Shown piece after piece: positions 7,620-13,963 of a stretch of 25,246 nucleotides of DNA. The DNA comes from Caldifarciminota bacterium (GTDB lineage: Bacteria > Hydrothermota > Hydrothermia > B15-G9 > WFZT01). The notes under the pieces are model-generated. The model searched no databases, was not told where the DNA came from, and worked only from the letters and a program-made list of their open reading frames with translations. A program made the position numbers and the translations under genes. Position 1 is the first letter of the stretch, and every line of letters starts with the position of its first letter. The stretch covers positions 1 through 25,246 of the forward strand of contig JALSOD010000282.1 in the NCBI GenBank assembly GCA_026986655.1. Reading direction: 5' to 3'.

Positions 7620-7625
7620 TATAAT
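7620..7625 (+). promoter_or_regulatory. -10 box upstream of the 7659 gene
   Basis: TATAAT lies 33 nt before the ATG at 7659, followed by an AAAGGAGGT ribosome binding site. This gene therefore appears to have a normal leader, unlike most operon-leading genes here. No good -35 element is seen. Confidence 0.4.
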
Positions 7626-7658
7626 TTTGATAGTTAATTAAATCAAAGGAGGTCAAGA

Positions 7659-8012
7659 ATGAGGACTGTAGATTATTCGGCTTTAGTAGAAAAGTTGAAA
7701 CGGTTGATTGAGGTTAAGCCGCATGGAGTCGTTAGCCTTACTGATGTTAAATCACTCGTAAAAAAGGGTAAGAAAGGAGCGGGTTTTAGAAGGTTTATAG
7801 GGAAGACGATTTTGATTCGCGACATACATTTTGAAGGAGACAAAGCTATCGTTACGGTAGAAGTAGATGGAGCCACTGAAAAGGTCACAACCCGCGATAA
7901 GATATTGATAAAGAGGTATCTCTTAGATTTCAAGGCTGCCCTGGATATGGGAGCTGAAGCTGTAAAGGTTAAAGTAGAGCCCCTCGGCAAATCATCTGTA
8001 AAATTTGTCTAA
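7659..8012 (+). CDS. Small basic hypothetical protein beside the origin, 117 aa
   Basis: Not recognised. It is a 117-residue Lys/Val-rich protein with a central run of Gly and Lys (KKGKKGAGFRRF, about residues 35-46), then alternating beta-strands, and no membrane segment. The ribosome binding site AAAGGAGG is strong. It is the first gene rightwards of the iteron region, facing away from the replicase operon. The basic loop and location make a DNA-binding or replication-accessory role plausible, but there is no family evidence. Confidence 0.75.
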   Translation: MRTVDYSALVEKLKRLIEVKPHGVVSLTDVKSLVKKGKKGAGFRRFIGKTILIRDIHFEGDKAIVTVEVDGATEKVTTRDKILIKRYLLDFKAALDMGAEAVKVKVEPLGKSSVKFV

Positions 8013-8054
8013 ACCAACAAAACTCTTTTACATTTCTTTTTATTAATTTCTCTG

Positions 8055-8060
8055 TATAAT
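8055..8060 (+). promoter_or_regulatory. -10 box for the 8070 gene (leaderless)
   Basis: A perfect TATAAT lies 9 nt before the ATG at 8070. There is no ribosome binding site. Confidence 0.55.
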
Positions 8061-8069
8061 CAATATTTC

Positions 8070-8636
8070 ATGAGAGTTTTGGTTGTAAAACACTTTGTAA
8101 TTCAGGAATGTTGTGGTGAAATTCGTCTCAACGGCGTACCTGTTGAAGGGAGGTTACCCCTTGATGACTTCATTAAAAGCATCGAAACCCAAGGGTATTA
8201 TGTAAACGACCAATTAGGAATCATAGCTTTTAAAGGGAAAGTGATAAGAAAAGCTTATAGAGTTCTTCTTCTCAACAATAACCCCATTGTTTTGGGTCCA
8301 CAAGATTTAATTAATGATGTGTTCGACCAAATTAAAAAACAGGTGGTGGAATATATGAGAAAAAAAATGGAAAGGAGGAAAAAGGTCGAGGAGGCCCTTA
8401 AAAAGTTAGAACAGCTTGGTGAAAAGATTAACGAACTAAGTGAGGCTATAAAAAATCTAAAACAGCAGATAGATGTAATTAACAAGGAAATTTCATCTAT
8501 GAAGGCTTCTAAAGGAGAAGTAGCTACTAAGGAACCCGCCCAAAGGAACACACCTGCTAAAACATCGATTCAAGAGGAATCCAACCAAGAAAAAGCAGCA
8601 GGTTCCTCTTCTGCTCAACCTAAGAAAGAAAAATAA
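8070..8636 (+). CDS. Coiled-coil hypothetical protein, 188 aa
   Basis: Not recognised. Residues 1-85 form a beta-rich domain. About 90-150 is a strongly charged heptad-repeat coiled coil (KKMERRKKVEEALKKLEQL and onward), followed by a disordered Ser/Gln/Lys/Ala tail. There is no membrane segment. It has its own leaderless-type promoter and converges on the LamG-like gene at 8647. The shape of head, coiled coil and flexible tail suits a scaffold, a fibre-associated chaperone or a regulator. The adjacency to a probable receptor-binding protein is suggestive, but the two are on opposite strands. Confidence 0.75.
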   Translation: MRVLVVKHFVIQECCGEIRLNGVPVEGRLPLDDFIKSIETQGYYVNDQLGIIAFKGKVIRKAYRVLLLNNNPIVLGPQDLINDVFDQIKKQVVEYMRKKMERRKKVEEALKKLEQLGEKINELSEAIKNLKQQIDVINKEISSMKASKGEVATKEPAQRNTPAKTSIQEESNQEKAAGSSSAQPKKEK

Positions 8637-8646
8637 ATTTTAAATC

Positions 8647-9714
8647 TTATTTTCTTTTCGTTATCCTTTTCACATATTTCATGAAATCCTTGTGCTGGAT
8701 TCTACTATCGTAAATTTCAGCTTTATAAATAATACCACCAAGGGTCGTCCTTGAGGGTCCACAAGTATCCGCGTACAAGCAAACATAGTCTGCACCACAC
8801 CATTTAAGTCCCCCAGATTTGTGGTATTTTTCAACCCAATTACCATTACTATCTTTTACAAAGAAAGATAGTTCCCACCCGTTGGAATCCCAAGCGGCAA
8901 CCGCCACTAAATCCTGGTTCCCAGAGGGAGGTTCTGTAAGATATTGATACCCAAACCCGCAATTTTGTCTAACTGTAAATCCGTTTCCATAATACATGTC
9001 GTTTGCCCAGTTTCCATTAGAGTGGTAGCTCCTAAATAGGTAGTGATAGTTACCACTCTTCCACCCGCGACCGTACAAGATAATTGTTGCAGCCTTGGGT
9101 AAAGAAACTTCAGCCTTGGTAGCCTTGGATATGTTTTCACCAACCCAAACTGGTTCGTCAAGCGGTTTTACTATATCCCCTGTAACAGGATTTTTCCACC
9201 AGTTTTTATCTTTTTCGTTTTTGATACATATCCACAACTCTCCATTTACAGTGTTTATATAAATAGCCCCTATTCTAGGTGGATTTATATTGGTCGTTGG
9301 ATTGTCATTCCCGTAATAACAGATGCACCCACTGTTACCTGCACTAGAGGAGGGTATGATAAATGAAATTGTGTTGTCCCAGTTGGTAGATTTTAAGATA
9401 GAGAAAATTTTCTCAGCTTTGTCTATTGAAGTGATTAGTTCGGTGTTGGGGGTCCTAATCGTGTTGCCTGCTAATTCAAATATTTTGCCTCCAGCTATGA
9501 GTATTCGATTTCTAATAATGTAGTTAAACTTTCCTTGCTTCTCTGCCTCTTCTGCTTTCTTTACAAGTTCATTAAAGAAGTCTTTTACCTCTTGCGGGTC
9601 ATTAAACTCTATATACAGAGAGTTAATCTTCACAGTATTACCAAAAAGCTGTGCTACATAATCTGTAGTAACTAAAGTTGTCTCGTCTTTATAGAGCACA
9701 TATTTCCTACTCAT
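8647..9714 (-). CDS. LamG/concanavalin-like protein, probable attachment protein
   Basis: A 355-residue protein whose C-terminal half looks like a concanavalin A-like (LamG) jelly roll: NYHYLFRSYHSNGNWANDM, then strands with GNQDLVAVAAWDSNGWELSFFVKD, and a final GGIIYKAEIYDSR strand, a common ending of these domains. The N-terminal 100 residues look like a separate alpha/beta region. Six or more Cys may form disulfides. Such domains bind sugars and are common on phage receptor-binding and spike proteins, so a role in host attachment is inferred. There is no signal peptide. The ATG is preceded by GATAAT 8 nt upstream and no ribosome binding site. It stands alone between two gene-free or convergent borders. 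Confidence 0.65.
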   Translation of the reverse strand: MSRKYVLYKDETTLVTTDYVAQLFGNTVKINSLYIEFNDPQEVKDFFNELVKKAEEAEKQGKFNYIIRNRILIAGGKIFELAGNTIRTPNTELITSIDKAEKIFSILKSTNWDNTISFIIPSSSAGNSGCICYYGNDNPTTNINPPRIGAIYINTVNGELWICIKNEKDKNWWKNPVTGDIVKPLDEPVWVGENISKATKAEVSLPKAATIILYGRGWKSGNYHYLFRSYHSNGNWANDMYYGNGFTVRQNCGFGYQYLTEPPSGNQDLVAVAAWDSNGWELSFFVKDSNGNWVEKYHKSGGLKWCGADYVCLYADTCGPSRTTLGGIIYKAEIYDSRIQHKDFMKYVKRITKRK

Positions 9715-9722
9715 AAACTCTT

Positions 9723-9728
9723 ATTATC
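9723..9728 (-). promoter_or_regulatory. -10 box for the LamG-like gene (leaderless)
   Basis: GATAAT on the minus strand lies 8 nt before the ATG at 9714. No ribosome binding site is present. Confidence 0.45.
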
Positions 9729-9956
9729 TCTATTCCATACTGTAATAGTAGGTTGTATAGTTCACAATTAGAGTCAAGGTAGGCAAGACGCATTATGTAG
9801 TAGCTGTAAACTGCTTAATAAAGCGAAAGTAACCAAAATTCGTGGCAGTTCAGCGGAATTCAACCCCTAGAATTTTTTAGTTTAAGAACGCGTTTGCGGC
9901 GGTGCAAAAAATCAGTTGTAGTTTTGTTCTAAAAGCTTGAAGGCCGCCTCGGCTAT

Positions 9957-9984
9957 TAAATGCATAATAACAATTATGCATATA
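9957..9984. other. dif-like palindrome (candidate Xer recombination site)
   Basis: A perfect 9-bp inverted repeat with a 4-nt centre, ATGCATAAT-AACA-ATTATGCAT (9960-9981). Read as a 28-bp site it has 11-bp arms ending GCATAA and beginning TTATG around a 6-bp centre, the layout of bacterial dif (XerC arm, 6 bp, XerD arm). No recombinase gene is present, as expected for elements that use the host Xer proteins. A plain operator palindrome is the alternative. Confidence 0.35.
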
Positions 9985-10113
9985 TAGAGAACCCAAGCGT
10001 TGCTAATCAATCTCAATGCAGTCAGACGCAAAAAGTAGCAACTTAGAAGGATAGAGCCCTTTGAAAGAAACCTACTGTTAGGGGCGGGGCTTCAAAAAAC
10101 AAAAGGAGGGAGA

Positions 10114-10395
10114 ATGATGCGTTACCCCGTGAAGGTAATTTTTTACAAGGTGAGGGATTTCCGCAGGGCTTTATCTATTTTCTTAGGAGTAGTTAAATGC
10201 ACCACCTGTAGATGGTATGATAGGGGTGAAGATTTGGTTGTCGAGCTTGGGAGGCATTATTTGTCACAACTTTTGAGCGGGCGGGTAGTTGACGGTGCCT
10301 CCAGAGTGTGGGAGGAGGGTCTATGCGAGGATTTCGACATATACCCTGCCTTTAAGTTTGACATTTCAAAAATTAAAACTCAAAAGGAGATGTAA
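10114..10395 (+). CDS. Small hypothetical protein, 93 aa, first gene of helicase operon
   Basis: Not recognised. It encodes 93 residues with a central CTTCRWYDRGEDLVVELG and one later Cys, a possible metal or disulfide site. It appears soluble. The AAAGGAGGG site before the ATG is strong; a second ATG follows at once. It opens the plus-strand operon that continues with 10398, the helicase and 12141, with only 2 bp to the next gene. The repeat-rich region upstream could control it. Confidence 0.7.
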   Translation: MMRYPVKVIFYKVRDFRRALSIFLGVVKCTTCRWYDRGEDLVVELGRHYLSQLLSGRVVDGASRVWEEGLCEDFDIYPAFKFDISKIKTQKEM

Positions 10396-10397
10396 AA

Positions 10398-10685
10398 ATG
10401 AGAAGCCCAGTCCAAAAACTGGAGAAAACGCTAAATACTGTTTATAAACAGTTGTATGGTGAGGAAGGTATAAAGGTTGAGGTTGATTATCCGAATATGT
10501 CCGTGTCAATAACAACCCCAAAGGGGTCGGAGATACAGCTCTTTTTAGGGGAGAGTTTACAAATAAAAGGTAGAGTAAAAGTAGAGGAGGACGAGTTCGC
10601 TAAAATTGTGGTGGAGCATACAGTGAAAACATTCGTTGCTATGAAATCGTTATATATATCGCTGTCTTTAATTAACCCTAATTGA
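10398..10685 (+). CDS. Small hypothetical protein, 95 aa
   Basis: Not recognised. A 95-residue alpha/beta protein: an N-terminal helix (VQKLEKTLNTVYKQLY), beta-strands, and a C-terminal helix ending in SLYISLSLINPN. It has a good AAAGGAG site and is followed closely by the helicase gene, whose ribosome binding site lies just after this stop codon. The operon position suggests an accessory of the helicase, but the sequence gives no direct evidence. Confidence 0.7.
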   Translation: MRSPVQKLEKTLNTVYKQLYGEEGIKVEVDYPNMSVSITTPKGSEIQLFLGESLQIKGRVKVEEDEFAKIVVEHTVKTFVAMKSLYISLSLINPN

Positions 10686-10702
10686 GTGGAGGGGAAGGTA
10701 AA

Positions 10703-12163
10703 ATGAAATTGACAAACGAACAAAGGGAGATTATTGAATATATTAAAACCAGCGAAGGGGATTTAATCATCAATGCCTTCGCAGGTACAGGAAAGACAAC
10801 TACAACGAAGATAGCAATTGAGAGTATAGCAGGAAAAACAAAATATAAACCAACATATCTTGTTTATAACAAAAAAAATAAAGAAGAAGCTCAAAGGAAG
10901 TTAAAAAAGTTTGCGTCGGTTCACACTTTCCACTCCCTTGCTTACTCTTATTTGAAAAAGTCGGAAAAACAAAGTGTCAGAAAACTGTCTTTTGTTGAAG
11001 TTAGGGAGATAGTAGAGGAAATAACTAAGATAGACAAGAAAAAGATATTAAACTACCTCACATACGCGGTTAGGAATTATATGAGTGGAAACCTGAAAGA
11101 AGCGAAGAAATTCTTGAAATTTGTAAAGGTTGAAGATATTGACCTTCAAGATTTGACCTCAAAAGTGGTGGATAATCAAGTGGAAAAGGGAACCATAGAC
11201 TTTGATACTATGATATTGAAGTTAATAAGAGAGATTGAGGCGGGGAAAAGGAAGATTAAAAAGAAAACAGTTTTTATTGACGAAGCTCAAGATATTAACC
11301 CTATACAGGAAAAACTTGTTTCTTTGATAGCGGAAAGAATTATCGCCGTTGGGGATACTCACCAATCAATATACCAATGGCGGGGAGCGAACGGCTACTT
11401 CCTCAAAAGGAAGGGGGTAGAAAGAAAATATCTCACCATCAGCTGGAGAATTCCTCCCCGAAGCCTACAAGAGGAAGTAGCTAATAAGCTTTTGGGACTA
11501 AAAGGGGAAAAGAAAAAACTTAAGGGAATGAATCTATACGAGGATAGAAGGAAGACGAAAGCTATAATTTCAAGAAAGAACATAACCCTCATAGAGACCG
11601 CTTTAGAACTTCTCCAGCAGGGGGAAAAGTTCAGGTTTGTTCGTCCCCTGGAGGAATTGTTAAGTCTTCCTGTCGACATATATCGACTTTTTTATTACGG
11701 AGAAAAGCCAAGTATCAACACTTGGCTGCTACTCTTCAAAGACATTAAGGAACTTGAGAGATTTGCTACAGAAAACGAGGATGCAGAACTACAAAACGCG
11801 TTGTATTTTTGCTCCAAATACAACCCTGTTACCATCCTAAAGATGCTAACAGAAAACCAATCGTGGGGCGGGGTAGAACTCACTACCGCCCATTCTTCAA
11901 AAGGGTTGGAGTGGTCAGAAGTGGAGTTGCTTGACGATTTCCCCGACCTCCCCGCGGAGGCAAAAAAACTTGCTAAGGAGGAAGGGATTTCTATAAAACA
12001 AGCTTGGGAAAGGATATTGAGGGACCGTGAAGAGGAGATAAATCTCTTATATGTTGCAGTAACAAGGGCGAGGGAAACCCTTGTTCTCCCTCCCTCTCTT
12101 TGGATTTTGAATTTTGACAAAAATTTTGAGGAGGAGGAAAATGAAAGAACCAGTTCACTTTAG
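10703..12163 (+). CDS. SF1A DNA helicase, UvrD/FBH1-like
   Basis: Predicted 3'-5' ATP-dependent DNA helicase of 486 residues. All SF1A motifs are readable: Q motif LTNEQ (3-7), Walker A AFAGTGKTTT (25-34), Ib VHTFHSLAY (73-81), Walker B FIDEAQD (191-197), motif III GDTHQSIYQWRGA (217-229), motif IV TISWRIP (245-251), motif V TTAHSSKGLEW followed by LLDDF, and motif VI LLYVAVTRARE. The short length and the KGLEW-to-DDF segment resemble the FBH1 branch more than full-length UvrD or Rep. I choose ATG 10703 because GGAGGGG lies before it; a TTG at 10682 overlaps the previous stop. It would process replication or recombination forks together with the PD-(D/E)XK nucleases. Confidence 0.88.
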   Translation: MKLTNEQREIIEYIKTSEGDLIINAFAGTGKTTTTKIAIESIAGKTKYKPTYLVYNKKNKEEAQRKLKKFASVHTFHSLAYSYLKKSEKQSVRKLSFVEVREIVEEITKIDKKKILNYLTYAVRNYMSGNLKEAKKFLKFVKVEDIDLQDLTSKVVDNQVEKGTIDFDTMILKLIREIEAGKRKIKKKTVFIDEAQDINPIQEKLVSLIAERIIAVGDTHQSIYQWRGANGYFLKRKGVERKYLTISWRIPPRSLQEEVANKLLGLKGEKKKLKGMNLYEDRRKTKAIISRKNITLIETALELLQQGEKFRFVRPLEELLSLPVDIYRLFYYGEKPSINTWLLLFKDIKELERFATENEDAELQNALYFCSKYNPVTILKMLTENQSWGGVELTTAHSSKGLEWSEVELLDDFPDLPAEAKKLAKEEGISIKQAWERILRDREEEINLLYVAVTRARETLVLPPSLWILNFDKNFEEEENERTSSL

Positions 12164-12473
12164 GAGGGGACTTTACCTTGCCCCATTTTACCTTGCAGGA
12201 GATAAATGGGTTTATCTTTTCCTTGGGGAAAAGCCAATAATTGAAAAAGCACTAAAGAAAAGGACTTCTTTAGAAAAGAAGAGAGGAGTAGAGAGGAAAG
12301 AAATACCCACCCATATTTGGGACGAGTTTAAAGAGGTTAAAAAGGTTAGCAGCCTGTATTTACAATTTAAAAAAATATACCCAGACAAAAAGCTAAATTT
12401 TGTGGTACTCGACCACAAATTACAGAAAAGAAGATTTTTGGCACCTCTGATGCTTATTAGTGAGGAGCTTTAG
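12141..12473 (+). CDS. Small basic hypothetical protein, 110 aa
   Basis: Not recognised. It is a 110-residue Lys/Arg- and aromatic-rich protein (MKEPVHFRRGLYLAPFYLAG at the N-terminus) with several beta-strands and no clear membrane segment. The ATG at 12141 follows a GAGGAGGAGG site; an earlier in-frame ATG at 12114 lacks one. It overlaps the helicase 3' end by 23 bp, so the two are translationally coupled. The high basic charge suggests nucleic-acid contact. Its 3' end overlaps the convergent gene by 17 bp. Confidence 0.7.
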   Translation: MKEPVHFRRGLYLAPFYLAGDKWVYLFLGEKPIIEKALKKRTSLEKKRGVERKEIPTHIWDEFKEVKKVSSLYLQFKKIYPDKKLNFVVLDHKLQKRRFLAPLMLISEEL

Positions 12474-12978
12474 TATGCAAAGTGCTCTTATATTGATTTA
12501 CTAATCCTTTAATCAGCTTTATAGCAGTTCCTCTTTTTTTTGTCAATCTACTTAATAACAGCAGTAGTAGAGCTATTGACCAGTTTTTTCTCCCGTAGGA
12601 ATATTTTAAATGCTTAGGGGATTTTGAATAAGTCAACCCAGTCGCGAATTCTATCAATTTTGATATACCATGAAGAGTAGAAAAATCAATTGCATCCAAA
12701 TCGGGTGCAGTTCCATCCTCGGGGAAAAGCTCTCTTATAAAGAGGTCTATTATTGATTTGACAATCTCTTTATCTACAAGAGAGTTTGATACGAGCCTCG
12801 ATGCTTTTGTATAATTGAGTATGCTTCGGTGCTTTTGTATAAATTTTTCCCACCACTCAGGGCTGTTGTAATCCAACTGTTTATAAGCTTTCCAGTCTTG
12901 TAGCAACCTTAGAGCCTGTATTTTTCTTTCCGCTAAAGTCTTGATGCGGCGAGGTATTTTATCAGAACCCATAAACAT
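12457..12978 (-). CDS. Hypothetical helical protein, 173 aa
   Basis: Not recognised. The 173 residues are nearly all helical, with many Lys, Leu and Ser. A short run of leucines (SIALLLLLLSRL, about residues 133-144) is hydrophobic but too short and amphipathic to be a sure membrane helix. The N-terminus is basic. The start at 12978 is supported by TATAAA 8 nt upstream and the absence of a ribosome binding site. It stands alone, convergent with the helicase operon and divergent from the nuclease at 13040. Confidence 0.65.
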   Translation of the reverse strand: MFMGSDKIPRRIKTLAERKIQALRLLQDWKAYKQLDYNSPEWWEKFIQKHRSILNYTKASRLVSNSLVDKEIVKSIIDLFIRELFPEDGTAPDLDAIDFSTLHGISKLIEFATGLTYSKSPKHLKYSYGRKNWSIALLLLLLSRLTKKRGTAIKLIKGLVNQYKSTLHTKAPH

Positions 12979-12986
12979 AAAAAGAG

Positions 12987-12992
12987 TTTATA
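12987..12992 (-). promoter_or_regulatory. -10 box for the 12457-12978 gene (leaderless)
   Basis: TATAAA on the minus strand lies 8 nt before the ATG at 12978. Confidence 0.45.
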
Positions 12993-13039
12993 TACATGTT
13001 ATGGTTGACTTTTATGATTTTTTAAAGTAAACTTATAAT

Positions 13040-13615
13040 ATGCCTTACATTAAAAAGAAGTGGGAAAAGAAGTGGGCGGATAGTTTAAGACTCGGCACTT
13101 TGGTGGAAGAAATATTTGAAATAGTTGCAAAGGAAAACGGTTACTCGGTCAAGCGGGCAAACGAGTATGCAAACCGTAAATGGAGAATAGATTTCATTCT
13201 ATACAGGGACGCGGAACGCCCCAAGTTGGTAGATGTGAAGGCGAGGCGGAAGAAGAAAAGATATACTAACTCTTGGGCATGGGTGGTTGAGATATACAAC
13301 AAAGCAGGTCACTATGTTTTTTCGAAACCCTTTACGCATTTTGCATTTGAAATATCCCCAGCGGAATTTTTTATTGTTGACAAAAAATGTGTTGAGCGGT
13401 ATATCGCTCAACTTGCGAGGAAAAAGGGAGCAAAACTATTACGGGAACCGCAATTCTACAACTACTACCGCAGAGATAAAGATGTAGTATTTATAGCCCC
13501 CGAGGAGGAAATGAGGAATCTTTACGATTGTGGGGAGGTTATATACTTACCCGTGACAAGTAGGCTAATACAGCCACTCATAGAGGAGGAGTTGAGGATT
13601 AGAAGGGAGGTTTAA
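13040..13615 (+). CDS. Second PD-(D/E)XK nuclease-like protein, 191 aa
   Basis: Predicted endonuclease. An N-terminal helix holds LVEEIFE (Glu23/24), followed by KWRIDFILY (Asp51) and PKLVDVKARRKKKR (Asp65 and Lys67), the E...D...(D/E)xK order of PD-(D/E)XK nucleases, with a basic stretch right after the catalytic Lys as in the 1418 protein. The remainder (about 75-191) is aromatic-rich and unassigned. There is no ribosome binding site; TAAACT and TATAAT hexamers crowd the region 1-12 nt before the ATG. The gene lies between the replication and virion modules. It may resolve junctions, act in packaging or end processing, or attack host DNA. It is not an obvious copy of the first nuclease outside the motif. 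Confidence 0.6.
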   Translation: MPYIKKKWEKKWADSLRLGTLVEEIFEIVAKENGYSVKRANEYANRKWRIDFILYRDAERPKLVDVKARRKKKRYTNSWAWVVEIYNKAGHYVFSKPFTHFAFEISPAEFFIVDKKCVERYIAQLARKKGAKLLREPQFYNYYRRDKDVVFIAPEEEMRNLYDCGEVIYLPVTSRLIQPLIEEELRIRREV

Positions 13616-13905
13616 TTATGGTGGATAAAAAGTTGATAAATAAGGAGAAAAGCAGAAACTATTTGGGCAAGAGCTATCCACATCAAGCCGACTGAAAGTT
13701 TCGCATTGGGTTCCTCTATCCTTTCTATGCAATCTTTTAACAAACTTTTTATTTGGGTCAAAATCTTTGTTTGCTCCTGTAGGAGGTTCCTCATCTCCTT
13801 TTGCTCTTCCTGCACCTGGGATATAAGAATTTTGTCAAGTTCTGTAAATTTATCTATAGCACTCTTTATGTCGTAAATAACGCTATTTTTTTCTGTACCT
13901 TGCAT
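13612..13905 (-). CDS. Coiled-coil protein with C-terminal membrane anchor, 97 aa
   Basis: Not recognised as a family. From ATG 13905 the protein has a long amphipathic coiled coil (about residues 12-65, with QVQEEQKEMRNLLQEQTKI) and a C-terminal membrane helix (about 74-93, VGLMWIALAQIVSAFLLIYQL) followed by FIHHN. A longer frame from 13992 would add an AT-rich hydrophobic stretch, but 13905 has TATAAA 10 nt upstream and is preferred. It may be a small virion membrane or spanin/holin-like protein; the coiled coil plus anchor fits an oligomer standing on a membrane. Its last 4 bp overlap the convergent nuclease gene. Confidence 0.6.
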   Translation of the reverse strand: MQGTEKNSVIYDIKSAIDKFTELDKILISQVQEEQKEMRNLLQEQTKILTQIKSLLKDCIERIEEPNAKLSVGLMWIALAQIVSAFLLIYQLFIHHN

Positions 13906-13915
13906 TAAGGTTATA

Positions 13916-13921
13916 TTTATA
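13916..13921 (-). promoter_or_regulatory. -10 box for the 13612-13905 gene
   Basis: TATAAA on the minus strand lies 10 nt before the ATG at 13905, which also supports that start. Confidence 0.35.
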
Positions 13922-13963
13922 ATAAATAGGAAGGAGTTTATAAAGTAAACATAGAGAAAAAGA

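Larger units (their letters stand above)
6655..7658. other. Iteron-rich gene-free region, probable replication origin
   Basis: About 1 kb without a convincing gene. It contains about 17 copies of GTCATCA or its complement TGATGAC, single, head-to-head and in tandem, between 6704 and 7534. A second motif, ATACCAAAT/ATTTGGTAT, occurs at 6992, 7147 and 7246, and related copies are at 6869, 7040-7055 and 7316. A strongly AT-rich core (about 7000-7070) carries a long inverted repeat. Two repeat families, an AT-rich core and an adjacent replication protein gene are typical of iteron origins. The repeats could also be operators for the two divergent flanking transcription units. Confidence 0.75.
9715..10113. 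other. Gene-free island rich in inverted repeats; possible structured RNA or recombination site
   Basis: No convincing gene is present. It is visibly richer in G+C than the surrounding intergenic DNA. Paired elements include AGAAC (9885-9889) with GTTCT (9926-9930); GGCGG (9898-9902) with CCGCC (9944-9948); hairpin GCCG-CCT-CGGC (9943-9953); the dif-like palindrome at 9957-9984; GTTGCTA (9999-10005) with TAGCAAC (10036-10042); and AGCCC (10055-10059) with GGGCT (10087-10091) enclosing CCTA-CTGT-TAGG. It ends at the ribosome binding site of the 10114 gene, so it could be a long structured leader, a small RNA gene or an attachment locus. Confidence 0.45.

Noticed and set aside
6655..7658. CRISPR array reading of the repeated GTCATCA units
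   Set aside because: The repeats are only 7-8 bp, occur in both orientations and at irregular spacing. There is no constant repeat/spacer length and no cas gene.
9841..9880. Possible tRNA or tmRNA T-arm on the minus strand (GGTTGAATTCC)
   Set aside because: The stem does not pair over five bases, and no acceptor stem, anticodon arm or CCA end can be built around it.
9960..10043. 27-codon plus-strand reading frame in the 9715-10113 island
   Set aside because: It has no ribosome binding site, begins inside the palindrome and has no protein-like pattern.
11702..11730. 8-bp inverted repeat (AGCCAAGT and ACTTGGCT) inside the helicase gene
   Set aside because: It lies within well-conserved-looking coding sequence, no T run follows, and it is short enough to arise by chance.
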